From: Granulosicoccus sp.
GTDB taxonomy: Bacteria > Pseudomonadota > Gammaproteobacteria > Granulosicoccales > Granulosicoccaceae
Assembly (NCBI GenBank): GCA_023301795.1
Contig: JALZVU010000303.1
Location: 1 to 54,086 of the forward strand
Length of the DNA: 54,086 nucleotides
Reading direction: 5' to 3'
How positions within the stretch are numbered: the stretch's first letter is position 1; the number at the start of each line of letters is the position of its first letter. A program made the position numbers and the translations under genes. Below the pieces are notes generated by a model that did not search any database, was not told where the DNA came from, and saw only the letters and a program-made list of their open reading frames with translations. This document shows positions 45,777-54,086 of the stretch, in pieces.

Positions 45777-46766
45777 CTACTTGGATGCGCTGTACGCTTC
45801 CATGATGGCTTTGCCATCATCACCAGCAGCTTCCAGCCACTCGGCAGACATGGTTGCACCAATGACTTTCAGTTCTTCAACCAGAGCATCGCCAGCTGGC
45901 GCTACCGTCATACCACCTTCAATCAGGCCATTTACTGTGAAACCTGTGTACTCTTTAGCACGCCATGTGCCCGCATATTGTGCAATCTGCGCACACCCAG
46001 TGATCACACCTTTTTGCTCATCGCTGGTATCGTTCCAAACGTCTTTGTTGACCATCACATAGTTGTACGGAAGCCAGGCGTTAACGTCATAGAAGTGTGT
46101 CAAGCTCTCCCACACTTTGCGATCGTAGCCCGTAGCACCTGATGAGACCATAGACTCGGCCACACCAGTTGCAAATGCCTGCGAAATTTCTGCAGCTTCG
46201 ATAGTCACTGGCAACATGCCTGTCAGCTCGGCAAGGCGCGCAGTGGCGTTATTATAAGAACGAAATTTAATGCCCTTCATATCGGCAACGGCGTTAACTT
46301 CTTTCTTGAAGTACAGCCCCTGTGGAGGCCAAGGCACTGCATACAACATGACCAGATTCTGCTCATCCAGAAGCCTCTCCATCGTTGGGCGCGCTGCCTC
46401 AAATAATTTGGCACTGTCATCGAAAGAGGTTGCCAGGAACGGGATAGAATCAAAACCGAAAACGGCATTTTCGTTTTGGTGGCCCGACATGAGGCGCTCA
46501 CCAATTTGCGCTTGACCTGTCTGTATGGCGCGTTTGATATCACCACCTTTGAAAAGCGATCCGCTAGGGTGAGTAACAATTTCGATCTCACCAACGGTGC
46601 CACTGGTCACACATTGTGCAAATTGCTCACCAGTTTCCGAGTGGTAGTTAGACGCAGAATACGCCATAGGCATATCCCATTTCTCTGCCTGTGCATTTGC
46701 ACTGATGCAAACGCTGGTCATAGCCAGACTCACTAACAGGCCTGTTCTTATCGACGAATACTGCAT
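45777..46766 (-). CDS. dctP: TRAP substrate-binding protein DctP
   Basis: A 329-residue periplasmic binding protein with a signal peptide ending near NAQAEKW. Family blocks include FKGGDIKRAIQTGQAQIGE, the MKGIKFRSYNNATARLAELTGM region with the ligand-binding Arg, and EISQAFATGVAESMVSSG. The start at 46766 has GGAGG about 10 nt upstream; a longer frame to 46811 adds residues before the signal peptide. The ligand is unknown; the adjacent DadA-type dehydrogenase and racemase suggest an amino or hydroxy acid. Confidence 0.93.
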   Translation of the reverse strand: MQYSSIRTGLLVSLAMTSVCISANAQAEKWDMPMAYSASNYHSETGEQFAQCVTSGTVGEIEIVTHPSGSLFKGGDIKRAIQTGQAQIGERLMSGHQNENAVFGFDSIPFLATSFDDSAKLFEAARPTMERLLDEQNLVMLYAVPWPPQGLYFKKEVNAVADMKGIKFRSYNNATARLAELTGMLPVTIEAAEISQAFATGVAESMVSSGATGYDRKVWESLTHFYDVNAWLPYNYVMVNKDVWNDTSDEQKGVITGCAQIAQYAGTWRAKEYTGFTVNGLIEGGMTVAPAGDALVEELKVIGATMSAEWLEAAGDDGKAIMEAYSASK

Positions 46767-46892
46767 GGGGTGATTTCCTCCAATTAGGCTTAATGGGTCG
46801 CGGTAAGTCAACAGACGTCCGCGACGCTGTGTCTATCGTACCTGCGATCTACCGCCAAAGGAACTTACAACTCGATTCACAAATGTCAATTC

Positions 46893-48143
46893 TTAACTAA
46901 ACCGGTCTGGCCGGAATGCATGCAGCTCTTCATTGGGCTGCTCATTGCAAATCAGATCTGCCACCAGTCGGCCGGTTTTTGCACCACCAGTAAGCCCTAT
47001 GTGATGATGCCCAAAGGCGGTGTAGACACCGGTACTACCAATCTGGCCAATAAAAGGCAGGCTATCAGCTGGCGCGGGCCTGTGCCCTAGCCACTCCACG
47101 GTATCGGCGTATTGCAGATCAGGAAACGTGCGTTTTACCTGTCGCATCAGCAGCTCAATAGGCTCCCTGGATGGACCCGCTTCCAGACCACCAAGCTCAA
47201 CGATACCCGCACAGCGCATCCCGTCGTGCATTGGAGTGGCGACAAATTTACCCGAGGCAATCATCGTTGGCACCGACACCATCGCCGACGGGTTCTTGAA
47301 AATGACGTGATAACCTCGCTCGGTTTCAAGTGGAATCTTCAGCGCAAAGCGCTCACACAGATGCTTTGACCAGACGCCTGTTGCAATCACAGCGTTATCG
47401 CAGTCAATGGGACCCTGATCTGTATCAACAGCCGTTACGCGACCATCCACCAGTTTGAAATCCTCTGCAGTCGCCCGGGTTATCGTCCCACCAAGCCCTT
47501 CGAATACACGTCCGAGTGCCTTGACGTACAGACCAGGACTTGAAATGTGACCGTGATTGCCGACAACAGCCAGCACATCAATATCAGCGCCTAATACGGG
47601 TTCTTTTTCCCGCACCGCAGCCCCTCTGAGAATCTGCGGGCTGAATCCATGCTGTTCTCTGAGTGACCACACATAGGCATCGGCCTCATAGTCTTCCATG
47701 GTGCGATACGCAAACTGGTAATCAGAGGGCTTGAGCCAACTATCGGCCTCTGTATTACCCGCAAGATCCTGATGTTGCTCAACGCAATCGCCTACGATAA
47801 AGGCAAGTTTTTCTGATATTCGGCGAGTATCCACATCGTTGGCGAAGCTCATGTATCGCCATAGCCAAGGCGCGAGTCGAGGTAAATAAGACCATCTCAA
47901 AAACAGTGGAAAATCTTTATTCAGCAACATCCTGGGCGCCTTGCGCGCCAATCCGGGTCCTGTCACGGGCACCATAGAACAAGCAGCAAGCACACCGGCG
48001 TTACCGTGTGAGGTACCCTCACCGGGGGCCTGACGATCGACCAGCGTCACCTTCATGCCAGCACGCGCAAGCCAGATCCCTATGGATACACCAACGATAC
48101 CTGCACCGATAACAACACAGTGCGATGAAGAATCGATACTCAT
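46893..48143 (-). CDS. DadA-type FAD-dependent D-amino acid dehydrogenase
   Basis: A 416-residue FAD-dependent oxidoreductase of the DAO fold, closest in layout to DadA, which oxidises D-amino acids to 2-oxo acids and passes electrons to the respiratory chain. The FAD motif VVIGAGIVGVSIGIWLARAG is at ~10-29, followed by VDRQAPGEGTSHGNAG. The C-terminal block is GHRPAPADSLPFIGQIG, then AFGHHHIGLTGG. It is 126 bp upstream of dctP on the same strand and diverges from the racemase gene. D-hydroxyproline or another D-amino acid is possible as substrate. Confidence 0.88.
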   Translation of the reverse strand: MSIDSSSHCVVIGAGIVGVSIGIWLARAGMKVTLVDRQAPGEGTSHGNAGVLAACSMVPVTGPGLARKAPRMLLNKDFPLFLRWSYLPRLAPWLWRYMSFANDVDTRRISEKLAFIVGDCVEQHQDLAGNTEADSWLKPSDYQFAYRTMEDYEADAYVWSLREQHGFSPQILRGAAVREKEPVLGADIDVLAVVGNHGHISSPGLYVKALGRVFEGLGGTITRATAEDFKLVDGRVTAVDTDQGPIDCDNAVIATGVWSKHLCERFALKIPLETERGYHVIFKNPSAMVSVPTMIASGKFVATPMHDGMRCAGIVELGGLEAGPSREPIELLMRQVKRTFPDLQYADTVEWLGHRPAPADSLPFIGQIGSTGVYTAFGHHHIGLTGGAKTGRLVADLICNEQPNEELHAFRPDRFS

Positions 48144-48304
48144 AGTTGAATGCTCATGCTCAGATCACTTAGATGTGTACAGTGTAACCACGTTTTCTAA
48201 AATACAGCTGACCCTATGATCGATGAAAAACGCATACAAATTGCAGTACCAGAGTATGCACATTGCGCTGTGAACACGCATCACTGTAAGCGCTCAACTG
48301 CATT

Positions 48305-49042
48305 ATGAACAAGACCAGTGGCTATCCGACAAACCCGGGTACTGTCGGCGTTATTATGCTGGACACACAATTCCCAAGGTTTCGTGGTGATATCGGCAAT
48401 GGCGATACATGGCCGTTCGGTGTTATCTACAAAATGGTGCCAGGTGCTACTGCCAAAAAAACCGTGGAAGCAACCTCTGAGCAAAACCTGCAACCCTTTA
48501 TTGATGCTGCGTTAGATCTGCAAGATCAGGGAGCTGTAGGCATTACTACCAGTTGCGGATTTCTATGCCTTGCACAGGCACAGATTGCCTCACAGCTCAG
48601 TGTGCCCTTTATCGCCTCCTCTCTTGCCCAAGTGCCTTGGGTGCAGATCATGCTACCCGCAGACAAGATGGTAGGAATACTGACCATAGACGCTAAAGCC
48701 CTCACTAAAGAGCACCTGCTTAGCGTAGGCATTGATCTGTCAACACCCGTTAAAGGTTGCGAAAATGGAAGTGAATTTAACCCGGCAATTCTGAGCAACC
48801 GGGAATCGATGAGCATTGAACTGTGCGAACGCGACAATGTTACAGCTGCCATGCAATTACTGAATGAAAATCCGGCCGTTGGCGCATTCGTGCTTGAATG
48901 CACCAACATGGCCCCTTACGCTCGTGCTATTCATCAAGCTACGGGGCTTCCGGTTTATTCTATCTACACACTAATTCGCTGGTTCCAGTCCGGGTTGTCA
49001 CCGGTTGGTTTCTCCAATCCTGGCCTGGATCATTCAGGCTAG
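48305..49042 (+). CDS. Aspartate/glutamate racemase family protein
   Basis: A 245-residue protein of the Asp/Glu/hydantoin racemase superfamily. The two usual Cys positions are present, in GITTSCGFLCL (~79-89) and VLECTNMAPYA (~195-205), so cofactor-independent two-base racemisation is plausible. The N-terminus (GTVGVIMLDTQFPRFRGDIGN) is typical of a poorly studied subgroup. It diverges from the DadA gene by 161 bp. A role in changing amino acid configuration before oxidation by DadA is inferred. Confidence 0.82.
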   Translation: MNKTSGYPTNPGTVGVIMLDTQFPRFRGDIGNGDTWPFGVIYKMVPGATAKKTVEATSEQNLQPFIDAALDLQDQGAVGITTSCGFLCLAQAQIASQLSVPFIASSLAQVPWVQIMLPADKMVGILTIDAKALTKEHLLSVGIDLSTPVKGCENGSEFNPAILSNRESMSIELCERDNVTAAMQLLNENPAVGAFVLECTNMAPYARAIHQATGLPVYSIYTLIRWFQSGLSPVGFSNPGLDHSG

Positions 49043-49202
49043 CTGACAAGAATATTGCCCAATTGCCTAGGTGAATGGCCGCTTGCAGCTTTGAACAATG
49101 AGATACCGCCCCCAGTTACCAACAGATTACATCAGCTGAGCACAGGTTAACCGATAACTCTTGAAACGCTTGACGTAATAATACAACTCCGGGGCCACAA
49201 CA

Positions 49203-51104
49203 ATGAATCAACCGCTTAAGCAACCAGATAATACACCATCAGAACCACAGGCCCAAGCGCTGGTTGATACGATAAATCGTATTCAAGCCGTTATTGAATT
49301 TGATATGGATGGTGTGGTACTTGATGCCAACGATAATTTCCTTAAAGCGCTTGGTTATTCACTTAACGAGATTCAGGGCAACCATCATCGGCTATTTTGT
49401 GAAGAGTCTTTTCACAGTTCTGAGGAGTATTCGCTCTTCTGGAAGAGTATTGCAAACGGAGAAAGCCAGGCGGGAGAATTCAAACGGATACGCAAAGATG
49501 GAAGCGAAATCTGGATTCTCGCATCGTACAATCCCGTATTCAACTCCGACGGTGTTGCATACAAAACCATCAAATTTGCTACAGACATCACAGCATCCAA
49601 AATACAATCAGCTGTCACAGACGGCAAGATAGCGGCTATCAACCGCGCCCAAGCTATGATCGAATTTGAACTGGATGGTACTGTGATCAGCGCAAATGAC
49701 AACTTCCTCACAACGCTAGGTTACGAGGCCAAGGACGTAGTTGGCAAACATCATAGTATCTTTTGCGAAAACAACTACTCTTCGACACCTGAATATACTG
49801 AGTTCTGGGAACGCCTCCGCTCAGGCACATTTGACCAAGGCGAATACAAGCGCATTAAAAAAGACGGAAGTGACGTCTGGATCAACGCCTCGTACAACCC
49901 TATTCTGGATGCTTCAGGCAAACCTTATCGGGTTGTCAAATTTGCAAGTGATATTACTGATCAGAAACGCACAAGCCTTGAGCATAAGGGCCAGATCGAT
50001 GCAATCAACCGAGCACAGGCGGTCATCGAATTCACCCTTGATGGAGAAATCATTTCAGCCAACGAACCATTTCTGGCCACGACGGATTACTCACTCAGTG
50101 AAATCGTTGGGCAACATCATCGTATTTTTTGCACAAAAGATCACAGTTCTTCTGAGCAATACAAGACTTTCTGGGACAATCTTAGAAATGGCAAATTTGA
50201 GTCTGGGCGATATCAACGATTGAGCAAAACCGGGAGAACCATCTGGTTACAGGCGACTTACAACCCTATCTTTGATTTGAACGGGAATGTGATCAAGGTT
50301 GTTAAGTTTGCTACCGATATAAGCACGCAGGTAGCGGTAGAGGAGTCAGTCACCCTCATTGCAGAGACATTCGCCGTCAACACAAGACAGATTGCAGACC
50401 AAGCTACGGATGTTGCTGGCGGTGCACAATCTCTAGGGGCAACCACCGAGCAAATGAACGCCTCAGTAGAAGAACTTAGCGCATCGATCGACTCTATCGC
50501 AGAAAACAGCCGCGAAGCAGACAACGTTGCCAAGCATACTCAACATGAGGCAGATCTTGGTTCAAAGGCTATTGAGAGATCCATTGAGTCTATGGAGTTA
50601 ATCAACAAGTCATCAGAAGAAATTGCTGAGATTGTAAAGGTCATTAGTGAAATCGCCAGCCAGACAAACCTGCTTGCCTTCAACGCGGCTATAGAAGCGG
50701 CGCGAGCCGGCGAGCACGGGCTCGGCTTTTCCGTTGTAGCCGATGAGGTGCGAAAACTGGCTGAGCGTTCCTCCCAGGCAACCAAAGAGATCACCAAGCT
50801 GATCAACGAATCTGTCAAACGTGTGGTGCAAGGCGGAGAAATCTCCAAGGAAGCCGCAACAGCATTTGGGAAAATTGTGGACGGTGTATCTAAAACAACC
50901 TTCTCAATTTCTGAAATTTCAACAGCCGCACAGGAACAGCAGACTGCGGCACGTGATGTGAGTGATGCCATTCAACAAATAGCCACGGCAACCGAAACAT
51001 CCGCATTTGCTTCAGACTCTATCGCCACTGCAACCAACACCCTACTGGAAGGGGCAGAAAATCTGAAATCTGAAATAGAAAAATTTGCTGAAAAGGCCGA
51101 ATAG
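49203..51104 (+). CDS. Soluble chemoreceptor with three tandem PAS domains
   Basis: A 633-residue methyl-accepting chemotaxis protein with no transmembrane segment and no HAMP domain. Three PAS/PAC repeats begin at residues 22, 144 and 266, exactly 122 residues apart. Each has INR-x-QA-x-IEF, HH-x-[IL]-FC and a YNPIxD-like block. The signalling domain (~385-633) has the hairpin tip [22 protein letters not shown]. The layout recalls BdlA and Aer-like cytoplasmic sensors of redox, oxygen or metabolites; the His/Cys residues could suit heme but this is not shown. No NWETF-type C-terminal tether is present. cheR follows after 2 nt. Confidence 0.95.
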   Translation: MNQPLKQPDNTPSEPQAQALVDTINRIQAVIEFDMDGVVLDANDNFLKALGYSLNEIQGNHHRLFCEESFHSSEEYSLFWKSIANGESQAGEFKRIRKDGSEIWILASYNPVFNSDGVAYKTIKFATDITASKIQSAVTDGKIAAINRAQAMIEFELDGTVISANDNFLTTLGYEAKDVVGKHHSIFCENNYSSTPEYTEFWERLRSGTFDQGEYKRIKKDGSDVWINASYNPILDASGKPYRVVKFASDITDQKRTSLEHKGQIDAINRAQAVIEFTLDGEIISANEPFLATTDYSLSEIVGQHHRIFCTKDHSSSEQYKTFWDNLRNGKFESGRYQRLSKTGRTIWLQATYNPIFDLNGNVIKVVKFATDISTQVAVEESVTLIAETFAVNTRQIADQATDVAGGAQSLGATTEQMNASVEELSASIDSIAENSREADNVAKHTQHEADLGSKAIERSIESMELINKSSEEIAEIVKVISEIASQTNLLAFNAAIEAARAGEHGLGFSVVADEVRKLAERSSQATKEITKLINESVKRVVQGGEISKEAATAFGKIVDGVSKTTFSISEISTAAQEQQTAARDVSDAIQQIATATETSAFASDSIATATNTLLEGAENLKSEIEKFAEKAE

Positions 51105-51106
51105 CT

Positions 51107-51961
51107 GTGATCCACAATCTACCGCCAGTGATAGATGATCAGTGCTTTACCAAACTGACTGAAATGGTTCATGGCTTAACCGGAATCACCATAAAACCAG
51201 AACGCAGAGCCATGCTGGAGGGACGTGTAGCAAGACGATTGCGCGCCCTAGAGATACCTGACTTCGCCTCTTATATCCGTTATGTAAACGCGACTACCAG
51301 CGAGCAGGAAGCTCTCGTAAACACCATAACAACTAATGAAACATATTTTTACAGAACACCACGGATTTGGGAATATATCAGCGAGAGTTTTCTATCTAAC
51401 TGGCATGCACAGAACCAAGGAAACACACTCAACATCTGGTCGGCAGCATCCTCTACAGGTGAAGAAGCGCATACGCTTGGTGTATTGATGCAAGCTTACA
51501 AAGACAAGACTGTAGGGTTTGATTATCGAATAACGGGCACTGATATAGACTCATCCGTTATAGAACGTGCAACAACAGGACTCTACACTGGCAGAGCCAT
51601 CGAACGGTTTAGAAACGAGAAGCCGGTGTTGTTTGCACGCTACATGGCAGGCAACGATGTTAATGGGTATAGGGTTGCGTCAAATATCAAGAAGAATATC
51701 CAATTCAAACATCTTAATCTGTTCAAGCCCGGTACGGTCGATATCAAATATTCGCTAGTTCTGCTCCGAAACGTTCTCATCTATTTTACAAAAGAAGATA
51801 AAGAGCGCGTTATGCAAACAGTGCATCAGCGCCTAGTCAGCTCTGGGGTTGTCATTATCGGTGAGTCTGAATCACTCAATAATCTGTCCTCTAACTTTAC
51901 TACCATCACGCCCACTATTTACCAACGCTGTGATGCAGCTAAAGGAGCGAAAGCTGCGTGA
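51107..51961 (+). CDS. cheR: Chemoreceptor methyltransferase CheR
   Basis: A 284-residue CheR that methylates glutamates of chemoreceptors with S-adenosylmethionine. The N-terminal helical domain is followed by TNETYFYRTP, the SAM motif IWSAASSTGEEAHTLG, and VLLRNVLIYF near 220. The start is GTG, 2 nt after the MCP stop, and the stop overlaps cheD (GTGA). Product and substrate are thus coded side by side. Confidence 0.95.
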   Translation: MIHNLPPVIDDQCFTKLTEMVHGLTGITIKPERRAMLEGRVARRLRALEIPDFASYIRYVNATTSEQEALVNTITTNETYFYRTPRIWEYISESFLSNWHAQNQGNTLNIWSAASSTGEEAHTLGVLMQAYKDKTVGFDYRITGTDIDSSVIERATTGLYTGRAIERFRNEKPVLFARYMAGNDVNGYRVASNIKKNIQFKHLNLFKPGTVDIKYSLVLLRNVLIYFTKEDKERVMQTVHQRLVSSGVVIIGESESLNNLSSNFTTITPTIYQRCDAAKGAKAA

Positions 51962-52437
51962 GTCTGAAACTGATAAACGTTCATATCGGAGAGGTAAAAA
52001 CTGGAAAAGGTCAACAAAAGTTGCATACCATTCTGGGGTCTTGCATTGGTATAGCCCTACTGTGGCCTAAGCATGAAATCTACGGCCTTGCTCATTGCCT
52101 ATTACCAAAAGCGCCAGACGGGCTTCTTGACGAAATGACTGAGGGCGGCCGGTATGTCGATCAAGCCATCGAGTCACTCACACAAATGATGAGGATTACT
52201 CATTACAAGGATATCCGGGCGGTGGTTGCCGGCGGTGCCAATATGACTCAGCCCGACACACCCTCACCCGAGAAACTTGTGGGACATCAAAATGCCTGCA
52301 GTGCACTCGAGGGTTTGCGTTTGAGAAAGATCATTGTTGTTCATCAAGACACTGGGGGACATGCTGGGCGCAAGATGTCCATTGCCTGCGAGTCGGGTAC
52401 CTTTGATATTAATACTATTCCACGCATCGCGGCGTAG
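51958..52437 (+). CDS. cheD: Chemoreceptor glutamine deamidase CheD
   Basis: A 159-residue CheD that deamidates receptor glutamines to methylatable glutamates. The catalytic Cys is in TILGSCIGIAL, the His in GLAHCLLP, and the Thr region is VHQDTGGHAGRKM. GTG start in a 4-nt overlap with cheR. The triple-CheW gene starts 9 nt after its stop. Confidence 0.94.
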   Translation: MSLKLINVHIGEVKTGKGQQKLHTILGSCIGIALLWPKHEIYGLAHCLLPKAPDGLLDEMTEGGRYVDQAIESLTQMMRITHYKDIRAVVAGGANMTQPDTPSPEKLVGHQNACSALEGLRLRKIIVVHQDTGGHAGRKMSIACESGTFDINTIPRIAA

Positions 52438-52446
52438 CCAGAGACA

Positions 52447-54086
52447 ATGAATATGCAACCTTCGATCAGCGCTGCACAGACGCATACATTCAGTGAAATA
52501 GAGGACGCATCCGCACAGTCACCAAAACCTGTCGCAACCAGTTCGCAGGTAATCTCCATAGAGCCCGCGGCTACCGGTGTTGCCGCTAATTGCGCCTCAG
52601 CAGGCGCGCCTACCAAACTTTCGATCTACGGTTCTTTTTCTCTGGGAGGCTCCGAATTTGCCTTACCTGTAGGCGTTGTTCAAGAAGTGGTCAATGAACC
52701 TGCTGGATACACCACAGTACCGTTATCGCCAGACTATCTTTTAGGGCTGTTTAACCTTCGTGGCAATATCATCCCGGTGGTCGATCTCAGTCGGATTTTT
52801 AACCTTGACGTCTCAACCTTGAATGAGCCGGGCGCCACTGAGGAATTTGAAACTCGCAAAGTTGCCATTCTTGAATTTGACAACCTGTGCCTTGGCTTGT
52901 TGTTCGACGCCACTGGTGAGGTTTTCAATAGCAATGATGTCGAAACCTGTTTGTTCGAGGACTCTGGTGCATCGGTACAAGATCAAGTGATAGCTGGCGT
53001 ATTTAAAATGCATGACGGGCTGCGCATTGTCCAATTGCTGGATGTTCACGGCATGCTCCAACTGGACCGCATACCGCAAAGCCCTCATAACGGAGGTGCA
53101 TCAGCCTCAGCCCGTCGACGTGGAAAACGCCGTCAGTGCATATCCTTTGAAGTCGGTGACTCGTGTTGCGCGCTGGATATCGGTGCTATCAAAGAGATCG
53201 TTAACATCGGAACCATCGAGAACACAGTACTAGCAGGATTTCTATGCCTAGGCGCTATTGATCTGCGTGGTACCACGGTGCCTGTTGTGGATTTCAGCAT
53301 GTTGTTAGGATATGCCGATATCCCTATTCACGAACTGCACGAGTCAGATTCTCACCGAGTGATCATCATGAAGGTGGGCGACCATCTATTCGGCCTGCTG
53401 GTCAGTCAGATAAACAGCATAGTGTCATATTTCGACGACGAACTAACGCCTTTTCCGATTCTAGGCAATCAGAAGACAGCCATGTTTAAAGGCTATATAG
53501 CCGGTGCAAGTTCTGATACAGGCACCATTGTTTTAGAGCAAAGCGAAATTTTCTCTAGTGATGAGATTCATACCATTACAAAGGGTCATAGCGCACTGTT
53601 CAAAGGCACAGAGGATCCATCGTTTACAGAAAAACAAGGTTCACTGGATCGTAAAACGCTCATTACCTTTTCACTGGGCAACGCTTACGGTCTAGAAATT
53701 AGTGAGGTAGCGGAGGTTATCGATTATCCGTCTGAACTGATAAAGACGCCAACGATGGGAAAGCATATTCGTGGCATGGTTAATCTGCGAGGAGAACTTA
53801 TTGCCATCATTGACACTCGTCATCTGTATGGATTCGACGAATTTGTCGACCATGAGAGCACCAAAGTTCTTGTCTTCGAGATAGATGATATCAAGTACGG
53901 ACTGATGGTGGATACCGTGAACTCCATTGTCGCATTCCGTGAATCTGACACTATCAAAATTCCTCGCACAGCATTCACTAAAGATGATGATGGTATGAAC
54001 GAGGATGTCAAACAGGCCGTGATGATTTTGTCAGGGGATGCGCAACAGACAGTTTGCGTGCTAAACCTTGAATCGGTAGTAGCACG
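52447..54086 (+). CDS. cheW: Triple-CheW-domain coupling protein (partial)
   Basis: An open frame of 546 codons running off the window, so the C-terminus is missing. After a ~55-residue Ser/Ala-rich leader come three CheW domains beginning near residues 58, 228 and 403. Each shows the signature NLRG-x3-PV-x-D-L or a variant (LFNLRGNIIPVVDL, AIDLRGTTVPVVDF, MVNLRGELIAIIDT). CheW links receptors to CheA. Three copies in one chain would be a multivalent scaffold. The ATG is 9 nt after the cheD stop with weak AGAGA upstream. Confidence 0.92.
   Translation, partial: MNMQPSISAAQTHTFSEIEDASAQSPKPVATSSQVISIEPAATGVAANCASAGAPTKLSIYGSFSLGGSEFALPVGVVQEVVNEPAGYTTVPLSPDYLLGLFNLRGNIIPVVDLSRIFNLDVSTLNEPGATEEFETRKVAILEFDNLCLGLLFDATGEVFNSNDVETCLFEDSGASVQDQVIAGVFKMHDGLRIVQLLDVHGMLQLDRIPQSPHNGGASASARRRGKRRQCISFEVGDSCCALDIGAIKEIVNIGTIENTVLAGFLCLGAIDLRGTTVPVVDFSMLLGYADIPIHELHESDSHRVIIMKVGDHLFGLLVSQINSIVSYFDDELTPFPILGNQKTAMFKGYIAGASSDTGTIVLEQSEIFSSDEIHTITKGHSALFKGTEDPSFTEKQGSLDRKTLITFSLGNAYGLEISEVAEVIDYPSELIKTPTMGKHIRGMVNLRGELIAIIDTRHLYGFDEFVDHESTKVLVFEIDDIKYGLMVDTVNSIVAFRESDTIKIPRTAFTKDDDGMNEDVKQAVMILSGDAQQTVCVLNLESVVA

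Overview
The window looks like chromosomal DNA of a free-living, probably marine or aquatic gammaproteobacterium with mid-range GC. Evidence for this is the RlmKL fusion, SohB, an E. coli-type ArgG, a SelU/FAD-SelD selenouridine pathway, a TRAP transporter, ETF-ubiquinone oxidoreductase and c-di-GMP/chemotaxis genes. I cannot name the genus. I see no rRNA, tRNA, CRISPR array, insertion sequence or prophage. Coding density is high, and many genes overlap by 4 nt (ATGA, GTGA or TTGA).

Layout. (1) 6-4057 (-): a FAN1-type VRR-NUC nuclease coupled to a PD-(D/E)XK-Rad3/XPD-type helicase, a DNA repair pair. (2) 4093-5313 (+): a Tat-exported glutathione-peroxidase-like protein and a DUF3429 membrane protein. 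(3) 5422-11910 (-): a tight five-gene run, argG, selU, an FAD-oxidoreductase/SelD fusion, a LYS1-type saccharopine dehydrogenase and a flavin-reductase-fold protein, with gaps of 3 nt or 4-nt overlaps. (4) 12084-18409 (-): ribokinase, nucleoside hydrolase, an Ig/cadherin-like lipoprotein, a class-I glutamine amidotransferase, a CPA2 cation/proton antiporter and a small unknown protein. (5) 18538-25877: DUF1289, a PaaI-like thioesterase, an ECHDC3-like crotonase, a REC-PAS-GGDEF-EAL protein, a small membrane protein, a class-III CoA-transferase and a divergent acyl-CoA ligase. Together these suggest acyl-CoA metabolism. (6) 25936-34059: a secreted FN3/GH16 glycosidase, SohB, RlmKL and an MBL/beta-CASP RNase-like protein. 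(7) 34213-37386: ETF-QO, a textbook bidirectional terminator, and an Asn/Arg-rich disordered protein with a histone-H1-like tail. (8) 38035-43801 (+): a SulP transporter, a tandem universal stress protein, a small membrane protein and a CHASE-PAS-GGDEF-EAL protein. (9) 43872-49042: TRAP transporter DctPQM with a DadA-type dehydrogenase and a divergent Asp/Glu-racemase-family protein, a candidate D-amino-acid uptake and oxidation locus. (10) 49203 to the end (+): a soluble triple-PAS chemoreceptor, CheR, CheD and a triple-CheW protein cut by the window edge.

Working together: SelD makes selenophosphate for SelU. Nucleoside hydrolase releases ribose for RbsK. The TRAP, DadA and racemase genes form a plausible amino-acid route. 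The MCP, CheR, CheD and CheW proteins form the receptor-adaptation half of a chemosensory array whose CheA, CheB and CheY are not in view. The least explained items are the Asn/Arg-rich protein (35983-37386), the mixed argG-selenium-saccharopine operon and the PAS3/CheW3 chemosensory module. None can be called a new system from sequence alone.
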